A DNA stretch of 64,000 nucleotides from Chloroflexota bacterium (GTDB taxonomy: Bacteria; Chloroflexota; Limnocylindria; Limnocylindrales; CSP1-4). The stretch lies in assembly GCA_017853275.1 (NCBI GenBank), contig JAFMJV010000008.1, positions 1 through 64,000 on the forward strand. The letters run 5' to 3'. Positions within the stretch are counted from its first letter, which is position 1, and every line of letters starts with the position of its first letter. Below are positions 24,509-34,190 of the stretch, one piece after another. The translations under genes and the position numbers were made by a program. A model generated the notes under the pieces. It saw only the letters and a program-made list of their open reading frames with translations, was not told the origin of the DNA and did no database searches.

Positions 24509-26515
24509 TCAGCCGGGGCTCCCCACGACCCGCAGCAGGACGAGCGCATCGATCTCCACGAGCGGAAGCCCGGTGGCACCCTCCGCCGCGAGCGCCCGCA
24601 GCGTGACCGCATGGGTTCCGCCACCGGCAAGGGGGATGATCCCGACGACCGCGCGCGGCGTCCGGACCGGCGCTGCGAGGTCGATCGTGCGCACGATCCG
24701 GCCGTCCACGAAGACGCGGATCCGCCCCCGTCCCGGACCGGTGGGCGCGATGATCGCGAGCTCGCTCCCCTCCGCCGTGAACCGCAGCGCCGCCCCGCGG
24801 CGCTCCGCCCGGTGGAGGTGCCCGTCCAGCGCATCCGCGGCGCGGCGGCCGGACCAGCCGGCCCACGCGAGCGCGGGATCCCGGTCCTCGCGGAGGTCGA
24901 GGCGGACGGCGGCCCGGGCTTCCGGGGTGCTCGGGTTCCCTGCGCCGTCCGTGATCCGGATCGCGACCGAGCAGTCGCCGGCGGGCGCGCTCCCCGCCAC
25001 CACGACCGGCCCGGACGCGAGCGGATCCACCTCCGCGAAGCTCCCCGTGCCGCAGTCGGGCGTGATCGTGGCGCCCGCGATCCCGCTCCGCTCCTCGGTC
25101 ATCCGGAAGCGCAGATCGAGCGGGATCCCTCCACCCGGGAGGACGCTCCCCGGCCCCAGGCGAAGGAGCGGCCGGGAGACGAGCGGGGCGACCGTGTCGA
25201 GGATGACGTCGTCGCTGAAGACGGGGCCGGTCGGGCCCTCCGGGTAGCGCAGCTGGACGCTCACCGTGCGGGTGCCATCGCCGGGGGTCATCGGATGGGT
25301 GACCGTCTCCGTGCGCGGGCGCCAGGTCGTCCAGTCCCCGAGATCGTCCTTCGTCCGGACCTCCTCGCCATCGTGGCTCGGCAGGTCGACCGGGATCTCG
25401 GTGGCGTTCGTCGCGGAGGCGCCGCCCGCGACGCTCATCGGTTGCGTCCGGAAGCGCGTGAGGGAGAGGTCGGTCCCCTTCCAGATGTTCCCGTCCAGCT
25501 TCTGGGTCATGCCATCGAAGGCATAGGGCCGGATCTGCCAGATCCGCCAACCGCTCCAGCCGGTGGGCAGGTACGGCGAGCTGCAGCGCCAGCAGGCGAC
25601 CCAGAGGGGAAGATGACCGAAGCCCTCCGCGCTCCCCGTCACCTGCTCCCACATGTGGCGCGAGGTGTAGAGGAGCGGGACGCGCCCGGTGAGCGTGTAG
25701 ATCCGGTTCACGAGGGCGCGCAGGCGGGGGACCGTCTCGGACCATTCCGCCCAGCCGAGGGAGGGGAGGCACTCCACGTCCACCGCGAGCGGGAGCGCGC
25801 CGTCGATCAGCCCGTGCTCCCGCGCGACGCTCACGAAGTGCTCGGCCTGGGGTGCGCCCGCGACCCGGTAGTCGAAGAAGTGATACGCGCCGAGCAGGAG
25901 ACCCTGGCGGCGCGCCGCGCGGACGTGGTCGTCGACCAGGTCGTCCACGTGGGTCGTCCCCTGGGTCGCCTTCATGATCGCGAAGCGCATCCCGGCCTCG
26001 CGGATCGCGGTCCACGGGAGCCGGCCGTTCCAGTGGCTGACATCGATCCCGGGCGGCTTGTAGGGGGTCGGGGTCGGCTTCGGGGTGCGGGTGGGCGACG
26101 GCGTCGCGCTGGGGCCCGGCGTCGGGGACGGCGTGGCCACGGCGACGACGACCGGAGCGGGGCTCTGCGTCGCGACGGCAGGAGCAGCGGCCGAGGGCGA
26201 AGCCGTCGGCGGCAGCGTGGGGGCAGGGGTCGTGCTGGGGCGCGGTGTCGGGGTGGCGGGCGGCCGGCAACCGCGCGTGGCGACCGCCGCAGCACGGGCA
26301 CGCCGCGCCTCCCGGGGTGCGCCGGATCGGTCCGAGCGCACGACCGGGCCGCCCAGGGGGTCCACGCTCGCACCCGCGGGGATCGGCACGAGGGCGGCGG
26401 CCGCCGTCGCCAGGACGAGGACGATGCCGATCGTGCTGCGGAGGCGTCCGGTGGAGCGGCGCGGTCGCGGGCCGGCGGAGAAGGCGCGCGGTCCACGCGT
26501 CTGCGGAAGGACCAT
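24509..26515 (-). CDS. Secreted GH25 lysozyme with C-terminal Ig and lectin-like modules
   Basis: Cell-wall hydrolase of about 668 residues. An N-terminal membrane or signal segment ([22 protein letters not shown]) is followed by a Pro, Thr and Ala linker (about residues 80-150). The GH25 muramidase domain (about 150-350) has [20 protein letters not shown] and the catalytic LAVDVE. Then come two beta-rich segments and a final module with [17 protein letters not shown] and VEIDALVLL. The same final module ends the subtilisin at 35960-38347. Start ATG 26515 has CATCCT seven bases upstream. GTG 26539 is an alternative. It is divergent from carbamate kinase. Confidence 0.88.
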   Translation of the reverse strand: MVLPQTRGPRAFSAGPRPRRSTGRLRSTIGIVLVLATAAAALVPIPAGASVDPLGGPVVRSDRSGAPREARRARAAAVATRGCRPPATPTPRPSTTPAPTLPPTASPSAAAPAVATQSPAPVVVAVATPSPTPGPSATPSPTRTPKPTPTPYKPPGIDVSHWNGRLPWTAIREAGMRFAIMKATQGTTHVDDLVDDHVRAARRQGLLLGAYHFFDYRVAGAPQAEHFVSVAREHGLIDGALPLAVDVECLPSLGWAEWSETVPRLRALVNRIYTLTGRVPLLYTSRHMWEQVTGSAEGFGHLPLWVACWRCSSPYLPTGWSGWRIWQIRPYAFDGMTQKLDGNIWKGTDLSLTRFRTQPMSVAGGASATNATEIPVDLPSHDGEEVRTKDDLGDWTTWRPRTETVTHPMTPGDGTRTVSVQLRYPEGPTGPVFSDDVILDTVAPLVSRPLLRLGPGSVLPGGGIPLDLRFRMTEERSGIAGATITPDCGTGSFAEVDPLASGPVVVAGSAPAGDCSVAIRITDGAGNPSTPEARAAVRLDLREDRDPALAWAGWSGRRAADALDGHLHRAERRGAALRFTAEGSELAIIAPTGPGRGRIRVFVDGRIVRTIDLAAPVRTPRAVVGIIPLAGGGTHAVTLRALAAEGATGLPLVEIDALVLLRVVGSPG

Positions 26516-26601
26516 CCACCGCAGGATGCCACAGACCACCCGATGAGCCCCAGCAGCGCGATGGTCCCGGTGACGGACGGGACGATGGGACCGGAGCGGG
26601 C

Positions 26602-26607
26602 TACCCT
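26602..26607 (+). promoter_or_regulatory. TACCCT -10 of a leaderless carbamate kinase mRNA
   Basis: TACCCT lies exactly six bases before GTG 26614, so transcription should start at the start codon. There is no ribosome-binding site. Upstream only GAC of a -35 is matched at 17 bases. Confidence 0.6.
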
Positions 26608-26613
26608 CGCAGG

Positions 26614-27621
26614 GTGACCGATCCCCGACCGCAGGCCGCCCACCGCCCCCCGGTGATCGTCGTGGCGCTCGGCGGCAACGCCCTCCTCCGGCGCGGTGAG
26701 CCCCCGACGATCGCCCACCAGCGGCGGAACGTCCAGGTCGCCGCGGACTCCCTCGCGGCGCTCGCTCATTCGGCGCGCCTCGTGGTCACCCACGGGAACG
26801 GCCCGCAGGTGGGCCTCCTCGCGCTCCAGGCGGCCGCCGGCGAGGGCGAGGGGATCCCGGGGTCCCCGCTCGACATCCTCGGCGCCGAGAGCGAGGGGAT
26901 GATCGGCTACCTCCTGGAGCAGGAGCTCGGCAACCGGGTGCGGAAGGAGCAGCGGATCGCCACGCTCCTCACGCAGGTGGAGGTCGATCCGGCGGACCCG
27001 GCCTTCCGGGAGCCCACGAAGCCGATCGGGCCGGTCTACCCGCGGGAGGTCGCCGAGCGGCTCGCCGCCGCACGCGGCTGGTCGATCGCGCCGGACGGGA
27101 CGGGGATGCGCCGGGTCGTCCCCTCACCCCGGCCGCTCCGGATCGTGGGGACGGAGGTGATCGGCATCCTTCTCGACCACGACGTCCTCGTCATCTGCGC
27201 GGGCGGCGGCGGGATCCCCACCGTCCGGCTGCCGGAGCCCGGACCGGCGGGTGGTGACGGGCTCCTGGCCGGGGTCGAGGCGGTCGTGGACAAGGACCGC
27301 GCCGCGGCCCTCCTCGCGATCACCGTCGGCGCGGATGCCTTCCTCATGCTCACGGACGTGGAGGCGGTGATGGACGGCTGGGGGACGCCGGATGCGCGAC
27401 AGATCGCCCGCGCGACGCCGGACGCGCTCCTGGCGCTCGACCTGCCCGCGGGCTCGATGGGCCCCAAGGTGGAGGCTGCGGCGAGCTTCGTCCGGGCGAC
27501 CGGACGACCGGCCGGGATCGGGGCGCTCGCGGACGCGGAGGCGATCCTCCGCGGCGAGCGCGGGACGCGCGTCTCGGGAGACGGCGCGGGGATCTCCTAC
27601 CGGGAGCCGGCCGCACGCTGA
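26614..27621 (+). CDS. arcC: Carbamate kinase
   Basis: Amino acid kinase family enzyme that makes ATP and carbamate from carbamoyl phosphate and ADP, or the reverse. It is 335 residues. Motifs are [30 protein letters not shown], the nucleotide site [24 protein letters not shown] and [13 protein letters not shown]. The start is GTG 26614, fixed by the promoter. A long opening in frame farther upstream runs antisense to the lysozyme gene and is rejected. No arginine deiminase or ornithine transcarbamylase gene is near, so the source of carbamoyl phosphate is unknown. It converges on the aminotransferase gene. Confidence 0.93.
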   Translation: MTDPRPQAAHRPPVIVVALGGNALLRRGEPPTIAHQRRNVQVAADSLAALAHSARLVVTHGNGPQVGLLALQAAAGEGEGIPGSPLDILGAESEGMIGYLLEQELGNRVRKEQRIATLLTQVEVDPADPAFREPTKPIGPVYPREVAERLAAARGWSIAPDGTGMRRVVPSPRPLRIVGTEVIGILLDHDVLVICAGGGGIPTVRLPEPGPAGGDGLLAGVEAVVDKDRAAALLAITVGADAFLMLTDVEAVMDGWGTPDARQIARATPDALLALDLPAGSMGPKVEAAASFVRATGRPAGIGALADAEAILRGERGTRVSGDGAGISYREPAAR

Positions 27622-27642
27622 CGCGACCGGCGGACCCGGCGC

Positions 27643-28890
27643 TCAGCCGACGCTGGGCGCGACCTCCTCGAGCGCGGCGCGGAAGCCGGCCGCGAGGCGC
27701 TCGATCTCCGCCTCCGTGATCACGTAGGGCGGCGAGACGTGGAGCGCCTTCCCGCGCAGGACGCGGGTGAGGATCCCGTGGCGGCGGGCCGCGAGGACGA
27801 CCTTCTCCAGGACGGGCGGCGGCGCAGCGAGCTCCACCGCCCCCGTCAGCCCGACCGTCCGGACCTCGGAGACGAGCGGGGCGTCCACGAGCGCGCCGAG
27901 CGCACGGGCGAGGACCGGCTCGAGCGCCGCCACCCGGGCGATCAGCCCCTCCCGCTCGAGGATCTCCAGGTTCGCGATCGCCGCGGCGCACGCCCCCGCG
28001 TGACCCTGGTAGGTGTAGCCGTGGCGGAAGAGGTTCCCCGGCCGCTCCCAGAAGGGCTCCGAGACGCGCGGTCCCACGAGGATCCCGCCGAGCGGCTGGT
28101 AGCCCGAGGTCGCGCCCTTGGCGAAGATGAGGATGTCCGGCTCGAAGCCGTAGCGCTGGGCGCCCCAGGCGACCCCGGTCCGCCCGAACCCGGTGACGAC
28201 CTCGTCCGCCACGAGGAGGATGTCGTGCTCGCGGCAGAGCGCCGCGATCGCCGGCCAGTAGCCGTCTGCGGCCGGATAGACGCCCCCCGCGCCGATCACC
28301 GGCTCCCCGAAGAAGGCGGCGATCCGGTCCCCCTCCCGGGCGAAGAGCTCGCGGACCGCCTCCACGTCCATCGCCGGGACGAAGGCGACGTGCTCCATCA
28401 GCGCCCCGCCGTAGCCCTCGCGATTCGGCTGGATCCCGGCGAGGCTCGTTCCGTAGGCGGCCATCCCGTGGTAGCTGAACTCGCGGCTGACGATCGTCCG
28501 CTTCTCCGGCCGGCCCATCACCTCCCAGTAGCGGCGGACGAGCTTCGCGGCCGTCTCCACGCCCTCGGAGCCGCCCGAGGCAAGGAAGACCTTCGCATCC
28601 GGCATCGGGGCGATCGCCGCCAGCCGGTCCGCGAGCTCCAGGGCGGGCTCCACGACATAGGACCCGAAGGAGGAGTAGGCGTGGATCCGCGCCATCTGGG
28701 CCGCGACCGCGGACCCGATCTCGCCGCGCCCGAACCCGACGTCCGCGAACCAGAGCCCGCCGGTGGCATCGAGGTAGCTGCGACCCGAGCGGTCGACGAT
28801 CGTGGAGCCGCGTCCCTCCACGAGGACGAGCTCGTTGTCGCGGACCGCATGCATATCCGCGAAGCCGTGCCAGAAGCGGGTCCCGTCCAT
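27643..28890 (-). CDS. Class III PLP-dependent aminotransferase
   Basis: Omega-amino acid:pyruvate or similar aminotransferase, 415 residues. Family features are LDATGGLWFADVGFG, ASGGSEGVETAAKLVRRY (phosphate-binding), FSYHGM, ADEVVTGFGRTG (Asp contacts pyridine nitrogen) and the PLP Lys in FAKGATSGYQPLGG. The best start is ATG 28890, because GGAGG lies six bases upstream of it. The earlier in-frame ATG 28896 would touch the GGAGG directly. Donor and acceptor cannot be told; beta-alanine, taurine or 4-aminobutyrate are typical. The neighbouring carbamate kinase could suggest use in nitrogen catabolism, but the genes are convergent and not an operon. Confidence 0.93.
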   Translation of the reverse strand: MDGTRFWHGFADMHAVRDNELVLVEGRGSTIVDRSGRSYLDATGGLWFADVGFGRGEIGSAVAAQMARIHAYSSFGSYVVEPALELADRLAAIAPMPDAKVFLASGGSEGVETAAKLVRRYWEVMGRPEKRTIVSREFSYHGMAAYGTSLAGIQPNREGYGGALMEHVAFVPAMDVEAVRELFAREGDRIAAFFGEPVIGAGGVYPAADGYWPAIAALCREHDILLVADEVVTGFGRTGVAWGAQRYGFEPDILIFAKGATSGYQPLGGILVGPRVSEPFWERPGNLFRHGYTYQGHAGACAAAIANLEILEREGLIARVAALEPVLARALGALVDAPLVSEVRTVGLTGAVELAAPPPVLEKVVLAARRHGILTRVLRGKALHVSPPYVITEAEIERLAAGFRAALEEVAPSVG

Positions 28891-29013
28891 CACCATCCTC
28901 CGATCCGCGCCGATCCGCCCGCGGCAGGGAACCGGGCGGGCCCTCCGCGCGTCTCATCATCGCACCGGACGCCGACCCGGCGGTCCGTCGCTCGCATCCC
29001 AGGAGGCAGATCG

Positions 29014-29775
29014 ATGTCCAGCACGCTCATCTCCGCCCGCCGCCGGAGCGGCTTCATCGCGGCCGGCGCCCTCGCCGCCGTCCTCGCGGCCACGATCGCC
29101 GGACCCGCCGGCTCCGTCGCGGCACAGTCGGACGACCCGGTGACGGACCGCCAGCCGGCCACCCTCTCCGTGGACGGCACGGGCCGCGTCAAGGTGACCC
29201 CGGACGTCGCGGACATCACGCTCGGCGTCCGGATCCAGAAGGAGCGCGCCGGTGCGGCTGCCGAGGCTGCGGCCGCCACGATGACGAAGGTCGTGGAGGC
29301 GCTCCTCGCCGCGGGCATCCCCGAGGAGAAGATCCAGACCGTCGCGCTCTCGCTCAACCCGGTCTATGACTACAACGGCACCCCGCCGAAGGTCGTGGGC
29401 TACGAGGCGGTGAACCTCGTCTCCGTCCGGATCGAGGACGTCGCCGGGGTCGGCGCCGTCGTGGATGCGGCGACCGAGGCGGGCGCCACGAGCGTGGACG
29501 GGATCTCCTTCGGCGTCGCCGACCCGACCGCCTTCGAGGCCGAGGCCCGCGCGGCGGCCGTCCTCGCGGCACGCGCCAAGGCGGACACCCTGGCGGGCGC
29601 CGCGGGCGTCGAGATCGTCGGCGTCCTCGCCCTCTCCGAGGCGGCGGGCTACATGCCGCAGCCGGTCTACTACGCCCGCGCCGAGATGGCGATGGATACG
29701 GCCGGCACCCCGGTCCTCGCCGGGACGATGGAGATCGCGGTGACCGTCATGGTCACCTACGAGATCGCCGGCTGA
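29014..29775 (+). CDS. SIMPL domain (DUF541) secreted protein
   Basis: Extracytoplasmic protein of 253 residues with a signal peptide (about 1-37, ending SVAAQSD) and one SIMPL domain. The domain shows LSVDGTGRVKVTPDVADITLGV, the IQTVALSLNPVYDY strand, GYEAVNLVSVRI and the conserved C-terminal helix AEARAAAVLAARAKADTLAGAAGV. Relatives are linked to stress resistance and membrane integrity, but the biochemical role is unknown. AGGAGG seven bases before ATG 29014 fixes the start. It ends just before a long bidirectional terminator and is divergent from the aminotransferase gene. Confidence 0.9.
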   Translation: MSSTLISARRRSGFIAAGALAAVLAATIAGPAGSVAAQSDDPVTDRQPATLSVDGTGRVKVTPDVADITLGVRIQKERAGAAAEAAAATMTKVVEALLAAGIPEEKIQTVALSLNPVYDYNGTPPKVVGYEAVNLVSVRIEDVAGVGAVVDAATEAGATSVDGISFGVADPTAFEAEARAAAVLAARAKADTLAGAAGVEIVGVLALSEAAGYMPQPVYYARAEMAMDTAGTPVLAGTMEIAVTVMVTYEIAG

Positions 29776-29785
29776 CCAGCGCAGC

Positions 29786-29824
29786 GAAGAACCCCCCGGG
29801 GCCCAGGGCCCCGGGGGGTTCTTC
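29786..29824. terminator. 39-base bidirectional terminator
   Basis: A 19-bp perfect stem closing on a single central A. It begins GAAGAA and ends TTCTTC, so transcripts from both strands leave a U-rich tail. It separates the SIMPL gene (+) from the pilin gene (-). Confidence 0.85.
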
Positions 29825-29862
29825 TTCGTCCCGGCGACCGCGAGGCGGGCCGGGAATCGGAC

Positions 29863-29890
29863 GGGGCCGGGAGCTTGCGCTCCCGGCCCC
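29863..29890 (-). terminator. Hairpin downstream of the pilin gene
   Basis: Perfect 12-bp stem (GGGGCCGGGAGC and its complement). On the minus strand, where the pilin is transcribed, the loop is GCAA, a stable GNRA tetraloop. It starts 25 bases after the pilin stop. It may terminate transcription or stabilise a highly expressed pilin mRNA. Confidence 0.65.
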
Positions 29891-29914
29891 GCTTCCGCTT
29901 GCGCGGATCCGCGA

Positions 29915-30088
29915 TCAGATCTGCGAGCCGACGCTCGAGAGGATCGAGGAGATCTGGGTGCCAAGGAAGATGAGGGCCGCGATCGCGATGACGGCGATGA
30001 GGGCGAGGATGAGGGCGTACTCGGCGAGGCCCTGGCCCTTCTCGTCGCGGTTCGTGAGGGCGGTGATCCAGCTGCTGATGAGCGCCAT
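29915..30088 (-). CDS. Flp/Fap-type pilin subunit
   Basis: Small gene of 57 residues. The protein has a short charged leader (TNRDEK) ending in Gly 18 and then QGLAEYALILALIAVIAIA, the Flp prepilin pattern with Glu at +5 and Tyr at +6 after cleavage. A single hydrophobic helix and a short polar tail (SSVGSQI) follow. The prepilin peptidase and Tad secretion genes are not in the window, so it depends on a locus elsewhere. GGAGG lies ten bases before the ATG. It has its own hairpin terminator. Flp pili serve in adhesion and surface attachment. Confidence 0.9.
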   Translation of the reverse strand: MALISSWITALTNRDEKGQGLAEYALILALIAVIAIAALIFLGTQISSILSSVGSQI

Positions 30089-30205
30089 GTCCGTGTTCCT
30101 CCAGATGATTGGGATGGATGAGAACTGAGCGCAGAATGCCTTCCCCGCTCAGGGGGGAGTATGGCCCGATGGTCCGGTGCGGTGGTAGGACTCTCGGCGA
30201 GCTCC

Positions 30206-31147
30206 TCAGGCCGGTCCGTCGAGGAGCGCGAGGACCGGGACGAGCCGCTCGATCCCGGCGGGCGTGATCGGGTCCATGACGAGCTGGACCTCCGCGATCC
30301 CCTCCCGGGCATACGCGCGCAACGTCTCCGCGATCGCCTCCGGGCTCCCGGTGAGCGGGCGCACCTGGTGCCGGTCCACATCGCGCGAGGTGTCGCCGCC
30401 GCCCTCCCAGCGGAGGAAGACCGCGACCGTGCGGACGACGGTCGCCGGGTCCCGGCCCACCTCCCGGCAGGCGTCGTCCACGAGCGCGCGCATCGCCGGG
30501 ATCCCGTCCGGCGTGTTCCCGTAGTAGCCGGTCCAGGCGTTCCACGCGGCCACGTGCGGCATCGTGATCCGGAGCATCCGCGGTCCGATCGAGCCGACCA
30601 TGAGCGGCGGGCCGCCGGGGCGCGGGCCGCGCGGGAGGAGCTCGCAGTCGCGCATCGTGTAGAAGCGTCCCGCGAAGTCGATGCGCCCCTCGGCGAGGAG
30701 CGTGCGCACGATCGTGAAGGCCTCCTCGAAGCGCGAGACGAGGTGGTCCACGGGGAGGTCGAGCGCCCGCAGCTCCGCCTCGTTCCAGCCTGCGCCGAGC
30801 CCGAGGATGAAGCGGCCGCCGGAGATCTCGTCGATCATCGTGGCCATCCGGGCGAGGATCCCCGGCCGGTGGAAGACGGTCGCCGCCACGAGCGGGCCGA
30901 TCTCGATCCGCTCCGTCACGGCCGCGATCGCGGCGAGCTGCGTCCACGCGTCCCAGGGGCCGCGCGTCCCCGTCTCCGTGCGGTAGAGATGGTGGTCACC
31001 CACCCACAGCGAATCGAGACCGATCTCCTCCGCCAGGCGCGCCATCGTGCGCAGCTCCGCCCAGCGCGGCTCGTACTCCACCTCCGGGAGCTGGACCCCC
31101 ACGCGCAGGGGCCGCAGGGCGGAGACCCGGCTTCGTCCGAACGTCAT
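30206..31147 (-). CDS. Luciferase-like (LLM class) F420- or FMN-dependent oxidoreductase
   Basis: TIM-barrel flavin-dependent monooxygenase or dehydrogenase of 313 residues. Family motifs are LRVGVQLPEVEY at the first strand, LGLDSLWVGDHHL, LAAIAAVTERIEIGPLVAATVFHRPGILARMA, and GGRFILGLGAGWNEAELRAL. The C-terminal region PLTGSPEAIAETLRAYAREGIAEVQL is typical of the F420-using subgroup. The use of F420 or FMN cannot be settled here. The substrate is unknown. A GGGAG sequence precedes the ATG. It lies 117 bases upstream of the pilin gene in the opposite sense of order and shares no clear functional link. Confidence 0.9.
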   Translation of the reverse strand: MTFGRSRVSALRPLRVGVQLPEVEYEPRWAELRTMARLAEEIGLDSLWVGDHHLYRTETGTRGPWDAWTQLAAIAAVTERIEIGPLVAATVFHRPGILARMATMIDEISGGRFILGLGAGWNEAELRALDLPVDHLVSRFEEAFTIVRTLLAEGRIDFAGRFYTMRDCELLPRGPRPGGPPLMVGSIGPRMLRITMPHVAAWNAWTGYYGNTPDGIPAMRALVDDACREVGRDPATVVRTVAVFLRWEGGGDTSRDVDRHQVRPLTGSPEAIAETLRAYAREGIAEVQLVMDPITPAGIERLVPVLALLDGPA

Positions 31148-31227
31148 CGTGCGTGCTCCCGCTCGCGTCCCGCGCGCCCGTGCGCCCGGTCACCACGCCG
31201 GAGCGTACATCGGGCAGGATTCGGCAG

Positions 31228-31809
31228 GTGACCCGCACCCCGCACCCCGAGGTCCTCGTCAGCGTGGACGTGGAGACCTCCGGCCCCACGCCCGGCACCG
31301 GGAGCCTGATCGCGCTCGGTGCCTGCCTCGTGGTGGCGCCCGGGGAGACCTTCTACCGCGAGATCCACCCCGTGGAGGGGATCCCCTGGGACCGGGCGAC
31401 AGAGCGGATCCATCGCCTCACGCGGCCGATCCTCGCGGAGCGCGGCGTCCCGCCGGCGGACGCGATGAGCGATCTCGTGGCGTGGCTCGGCCGGGTCGCC
31501 CCGGCGCCGGCGCGCCCGGTCTTCGTGGGCTTCAACGCGCCCTTCGACTGGATGTTCGTGGCGGACTACCTCCACCGCTTCACGGGCGACAACCCGTTCG
31601 GCTACGGCGCGCTCGACCTGAAGGCGGTCTACCTGGGGCGGCACGGGGTGACGCGCTGGTCCGAGACGACCCAGCAGCACGTGCGCCGGATCCACCCCAT
31701 CGCGCAGCGGCATACGCACCACGCGCTGGAGGACGCCGTGGAGCAGGCGGAGCTGGCGCGGCGCCTGCTCGGGCTGCCGGAGCCGGAGCCGGGCGCGCCG
31801 GCCCCCTGA
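31228..31809 (+). CDS. DEDDh-type 3'-5' exonuclease
   Basis: Small exonuclease of 193 residues in the DnaQ/oligoribonuclease superfamily. Motif I is VSVDVETSG (Asp and Glu), motif II FVGFNAPFDWMFV (Asp) and motif III HHALEDAVEQA (His and Asp), so all four acidic ligands and the His are present. It has no polymerase or other domain and may act on RNA or DNA ends. Start GTG 31228 has CAGGAT seven bases upstream and no ribosome-binding site, suggesting a leaderless mRNA. It converges on fabI with a 14-base gap. Confidence 0.85.
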   Translation: MTRTPHPEVLVSVDVETSGPTPGTGSLIALGACLVVAPGETFYREIHPVEGIPWDRATERIHRLTRPILAERGVPPADAMSDLVAWLGRVAPAPARPVFVGFNAPFDWMFVADYLHRFTGDNPFGYGALDLKAVYLGRHGVTRWSETTQQHVRRIHPIAQRHTHHALEDAVEQAELARRLLGLPEPEPGAPAP

Positions 31810-31823
31810 GACGGGACGGGGGG

Positions 31824-32615
31824 TCAGCCCCCGAGCGCCTCGGCGTTCGGCACGCCGATGATGTTGTAGCCACCGTCCACGTAGATCACCTCGCCGGTCA
31901 CGCCGGCGGAGAGATCCGAGCACAGGTAGCGGGCCGCGTTGCCGCAGTCCTCGATCGTCACCGGGCGGCGGGTGGGGGTGATCTCCTGGAACTTCCGGTG
32001 GAGCGTCTTGAAGCCGCTCACGCCGGAGGCCGCGAGGGTCCGGATCGGCCCGGCGGAGATCGCGTTCACGCGGATCCCCTCCGGCCCGAGGTCGACCGCG
32101 AGATAGCGGACGCAGGCCTCCAGGGTCGCCTTGGCGACACCCATCACGTTGTAGTTCGCGACGACCTTCTCCGCCCCGTAGTAGGTGAGGGTGAGGATCG
32201 AGCCGCCGTTCGTCATCAGCGGCCGCGCCTCGCGGGCGAGCGCCACGAGCGAGTAGGCCGAGATGTCGATCGCGAGCTGGAAGCCGTCCCGCGAGGTGTT
32301 CACGAACTGGCCCTCGAGGTCCGCGCGGTTCGCGAAGGCGACCGCGTGGACGAGGATGTCCAGCGTCCCGTGGCGGGCCTGCCAGGCCTGCATCACGCGC
32401 TTGATCTCCTCGTCGCTCTGGACGTCGCAGGGCTCCACGAAGTCCGAGCCGATGCTCTCGGCGAGCGGGCGGACCCGCTTGTCCAGGAGGAACTCCATCG
32501 AGCTGAACCCGACGGTCGCGCCCTCCTCGTGGAGCGCCTTCGCGATGCCCCACGCGATGGAATGATCGTTCGCGACGCCGAAGACGAGCGCCTTCTTCCC
32601 CTCGAGCAGACCCAT
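31824..32615 (-). CDS. fabI: Enoyl-[acyl-carrier-protein] reductase
   Basis: NADH-dependent last step of each fatty acid elongation cycle. It is 263 residues and a typical FabI of the short-chain dehydrogenase fold. It begins [20 protein letters not shown] (dinucleotide motif G-x5-S), and the active site Tyr-x6-Lys is in [21 protein letters not shown] and the C-terminal DGGYNIIG follow. ATG 32615 is chosen because AAGGAGGGAGG lies just upstream. An upstream ATG at 32654 would add an unrelated Arg-rich tail. It is divergent from the beta-CASP gene and shares a short promoter region with it. This enzyme is the target of triclosan in relatives. Confidence 0.95.
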   Translation of the reverse strand: MGLLEGKKALVFGVANDHSIAWGIAKALHEEGATVGFSSMEFLLDKRVRPLAESIGSDFVEPCDVQSDEEIKRVMQAWQARHGTLDILVHAVAFANRADLEGQFVNTSRDGFQLAIDISAYSLVALAREARPLMTNGGSILTLTYYGAEKVVANYNVMGVAKATLEACVRYLAVDLGPEGIRVNAISAGPIRTLAASGVSGFKTLHRKFQEITPTRRPVTIEDCGNAARYLCSDLSAGVTGEVIYVDGGYNIIGVPNAEALGG

Positions 32616-32640
32616 GGGAACCTCCCTCCTTGCAGGGCGA

Positions 32641-32646
32641 TAGCAT
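32641..32646 (+). promoter_or_regulatory. TAGCAT -10 in the fabI / beta-CASP divergent region
   Basis: TAGCAT gives a transcript starting near 32653 with a leader and an AGGGAGG site before ATG 32681. The hexamer sits in GCGATAGCATCGC, a near-symmetrical element whose other strand may serve fabI. Confidence 0.4.
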
Positions 32647-32680
32647 CGCATCACCGACGCGAAGATGGCAGGGAGGTCCG

Positions 32681-34174
32681 ATGAAGCTCCGGTTCCTGGG
32701 CGCGGCGACCACCGTGACCGGCTCCCAGTTCCTGCTCACCACGGAGCGGGCGCGGGTGATCATCGACTGCGGGATGTTCCAGGGCGCGCCCGCGGAATCC
32801 GCCCGGAACCGCCTCCCGCTCGCCTACGACCCGCGGACGATCGACGCGATCGTCCTCACCCACGCGCACCTCGATCACTGCGGCTACCTGCCCGTCGTCG
32901 TGCGCGAGGGATACGCGGGGACCGTCTGGACGACCCACCCTTCCGTGGAGCTCGTGCGGCTCGTCCTCGTCGATTCGGGGAAGGTCCAGGCGGAGCAGGC
33001 CAAGGTCCGGCGGCGGCGGGCGAAGCAGGCGCTCCGCAACGGGGGCCCGGGCGCGCCGCCGCCGCGGGTGGCGGAGGGGGATGACCACGAGCGCGCGATG
33101 CGCGGGCAGCCGCCGGTCCTCCAGACCGAATCGCTCGAGCCGCTCTATGACGTGGACGATGCGGAGGCCGCCTGCCTTCTCCTGCGCGGCACGGAGTACG
33201 CGACCCCGATCGAGGTCGCCCCGGGCGTCACCGCCACCTTCCACGATGCCGGGCACATCCTCGGCTCCGCGATCATCGTGCTGGACGTGGAGGAGGGCGG
33301 GACGACCCGGCGGATCGTCTTCTCCGGGGACCTCGGCCGGCCCGGGACGCCGATCCTGCGCGACCCGGAATCGATCATGGGCGGCGCGGACGTCGTCGTG
33401 ATGGAGACCACCTACGGCGGGCGCGAGCACGAGGAGACGGATGAATCGGCGCGACTCCTCGCGGAGGCGGTGAACGCGGCAGCGTCCGGGCGGGGGGTCC
33501 TCCTCATCCCCGCCTTCGCGATCGGCCGGACCCAGGAGATCGTCTGGGAGCTGGACCGGCTCGTGGCCGCCGGGGCGATCCCCCACGTCCCGCTCTACCT
33601 CGATTCGCCGATGGCGAGCTCGGCCTCCGATATCTACCGCCGCTACCCGGGCTACTACGACGAGGAGACCTTCCGGCTCCTCCAGGCCGGGGAGACGCCG
33701 CTCGACTATCCGGGCCAGGTGGTCGTCACGGACGGCGCCGAGTCGCGCGCGATCCGGAAGCGGCCGCGGCCGATGATCATCGTCGCCTCGAGCGGGATGC
33801 TCACCGGCGGCCGGGTCGTGGGCCACCTGCGCGACCTCATCGACGACCCGTCCGCGATCCTCCTCTTCGTGGGCTACCAGGGCGAGGGGACGCTCGGCGC
33901 CCACCTCCAGGCGGGCGCCCGGCAGGTCTGGCTGGACGGGGAGCAGCGTCCGGTCCGGTGCGCGATCCGGACGATCTCCGGCTTCTCCGCGCACGCGGAC
34001 GAATCGGAGCTCCTCGACTGGCTCGGATCGCTGGCCCGCGCGACGCGGAAGCCGCAGCGCGTCTTCCTCGTCCACGGTGACCCGGACGCGGCGGAAGCGA
34101 TCGAGCCCAAGGTCCAGGCGCTCGGGCTGGCGACCCACCGCCCGGCCTGGCGCGAGGAGGTCGAGCTCCCCTGA
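32681..34174 (+). CDS. Metallo-beta-lactamase fold protein with beta-CASP domain
   Basis: Predicted RNA-processing nuclease of the CPSF/YSH1-like group, 497 residues. The lactamase half shows [13 protein letters not shown] (HxHxDH motif, about residues 63-75), [10 protein letters not shown] and [12 protein letters not shown]. The beta-CASP insert holds [17 protein letters not shown] and [15 protein letters not shown], then [18 protein letters not shown]. The C-terminal RMK domain has [15 protein letters not shown]. Motifs A to C of beta-CASP nucleases are visible, so ribonuclease activity is likely. The start ATG 32681 has AGGGAGG six bases away. An ATG at 32630 in frame has none. It converges on the amidase gene. 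Confidence 0.92.
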   Translation: MKLRFLGAATTVTGSQFLLTTERARVIIDCGMFQGAPAESARNRLPLAYDPRTIDAIVLTHAHLDHCGYLPVVVREGYAGTVWTTHPSVELVRLVLVDSGKVQAEQAKVRRRRAKQALRNGGPGAPPPRVAEGDDHERAMRGQPPVLQTESLEPLYDVDDAEAACLLLRGTEYATPIEVAPGVTATFHDAGHILGSAIIVLDVEEGGTTRRIVFSGDLGRPGTPILRDPESIMGGADVVVMETTYGGREHEETDESARLLAEAVNAAASGRGVLLIPAFAIGRTQEIVWELDRLVAAGAIPHVPLYLDSPMASSASDIYRRYPGYYDEETFRLLQAGETPLDYPGQVVVTDGAESRAIRKRPRPMIIVASSGMLTGGRVVGHLRDLIDDPSAILLFVGYQGEGTLGAHLQAGARQVWLDGEQRPVRCAIRTISGFSAHADESELLDWLGSLARATRKPQRVFLVHGDPDAAEAIEPKVQALGLATHRPAWREEVELP

Positions 34175-34190
34175 GCGGCGCAGCGCCCCC

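Noticed and set aside
21794..26617. A plus-strand open frame of 1607 codons
   Set aside because: It runs antisense to the transketolase and lysozyme genes, has no domain, and is rich in Arg, Glu and Gly, as expected for the opposite strand of high-GC genes with G or C at third positions.
31819..31832. GGGGG-TCAG-CCCCC hairpin at the fabI stop
   Set aside because: Only five base pairs in GC-rich sequence and it includes the stop codon. Too weak to call a terminator.
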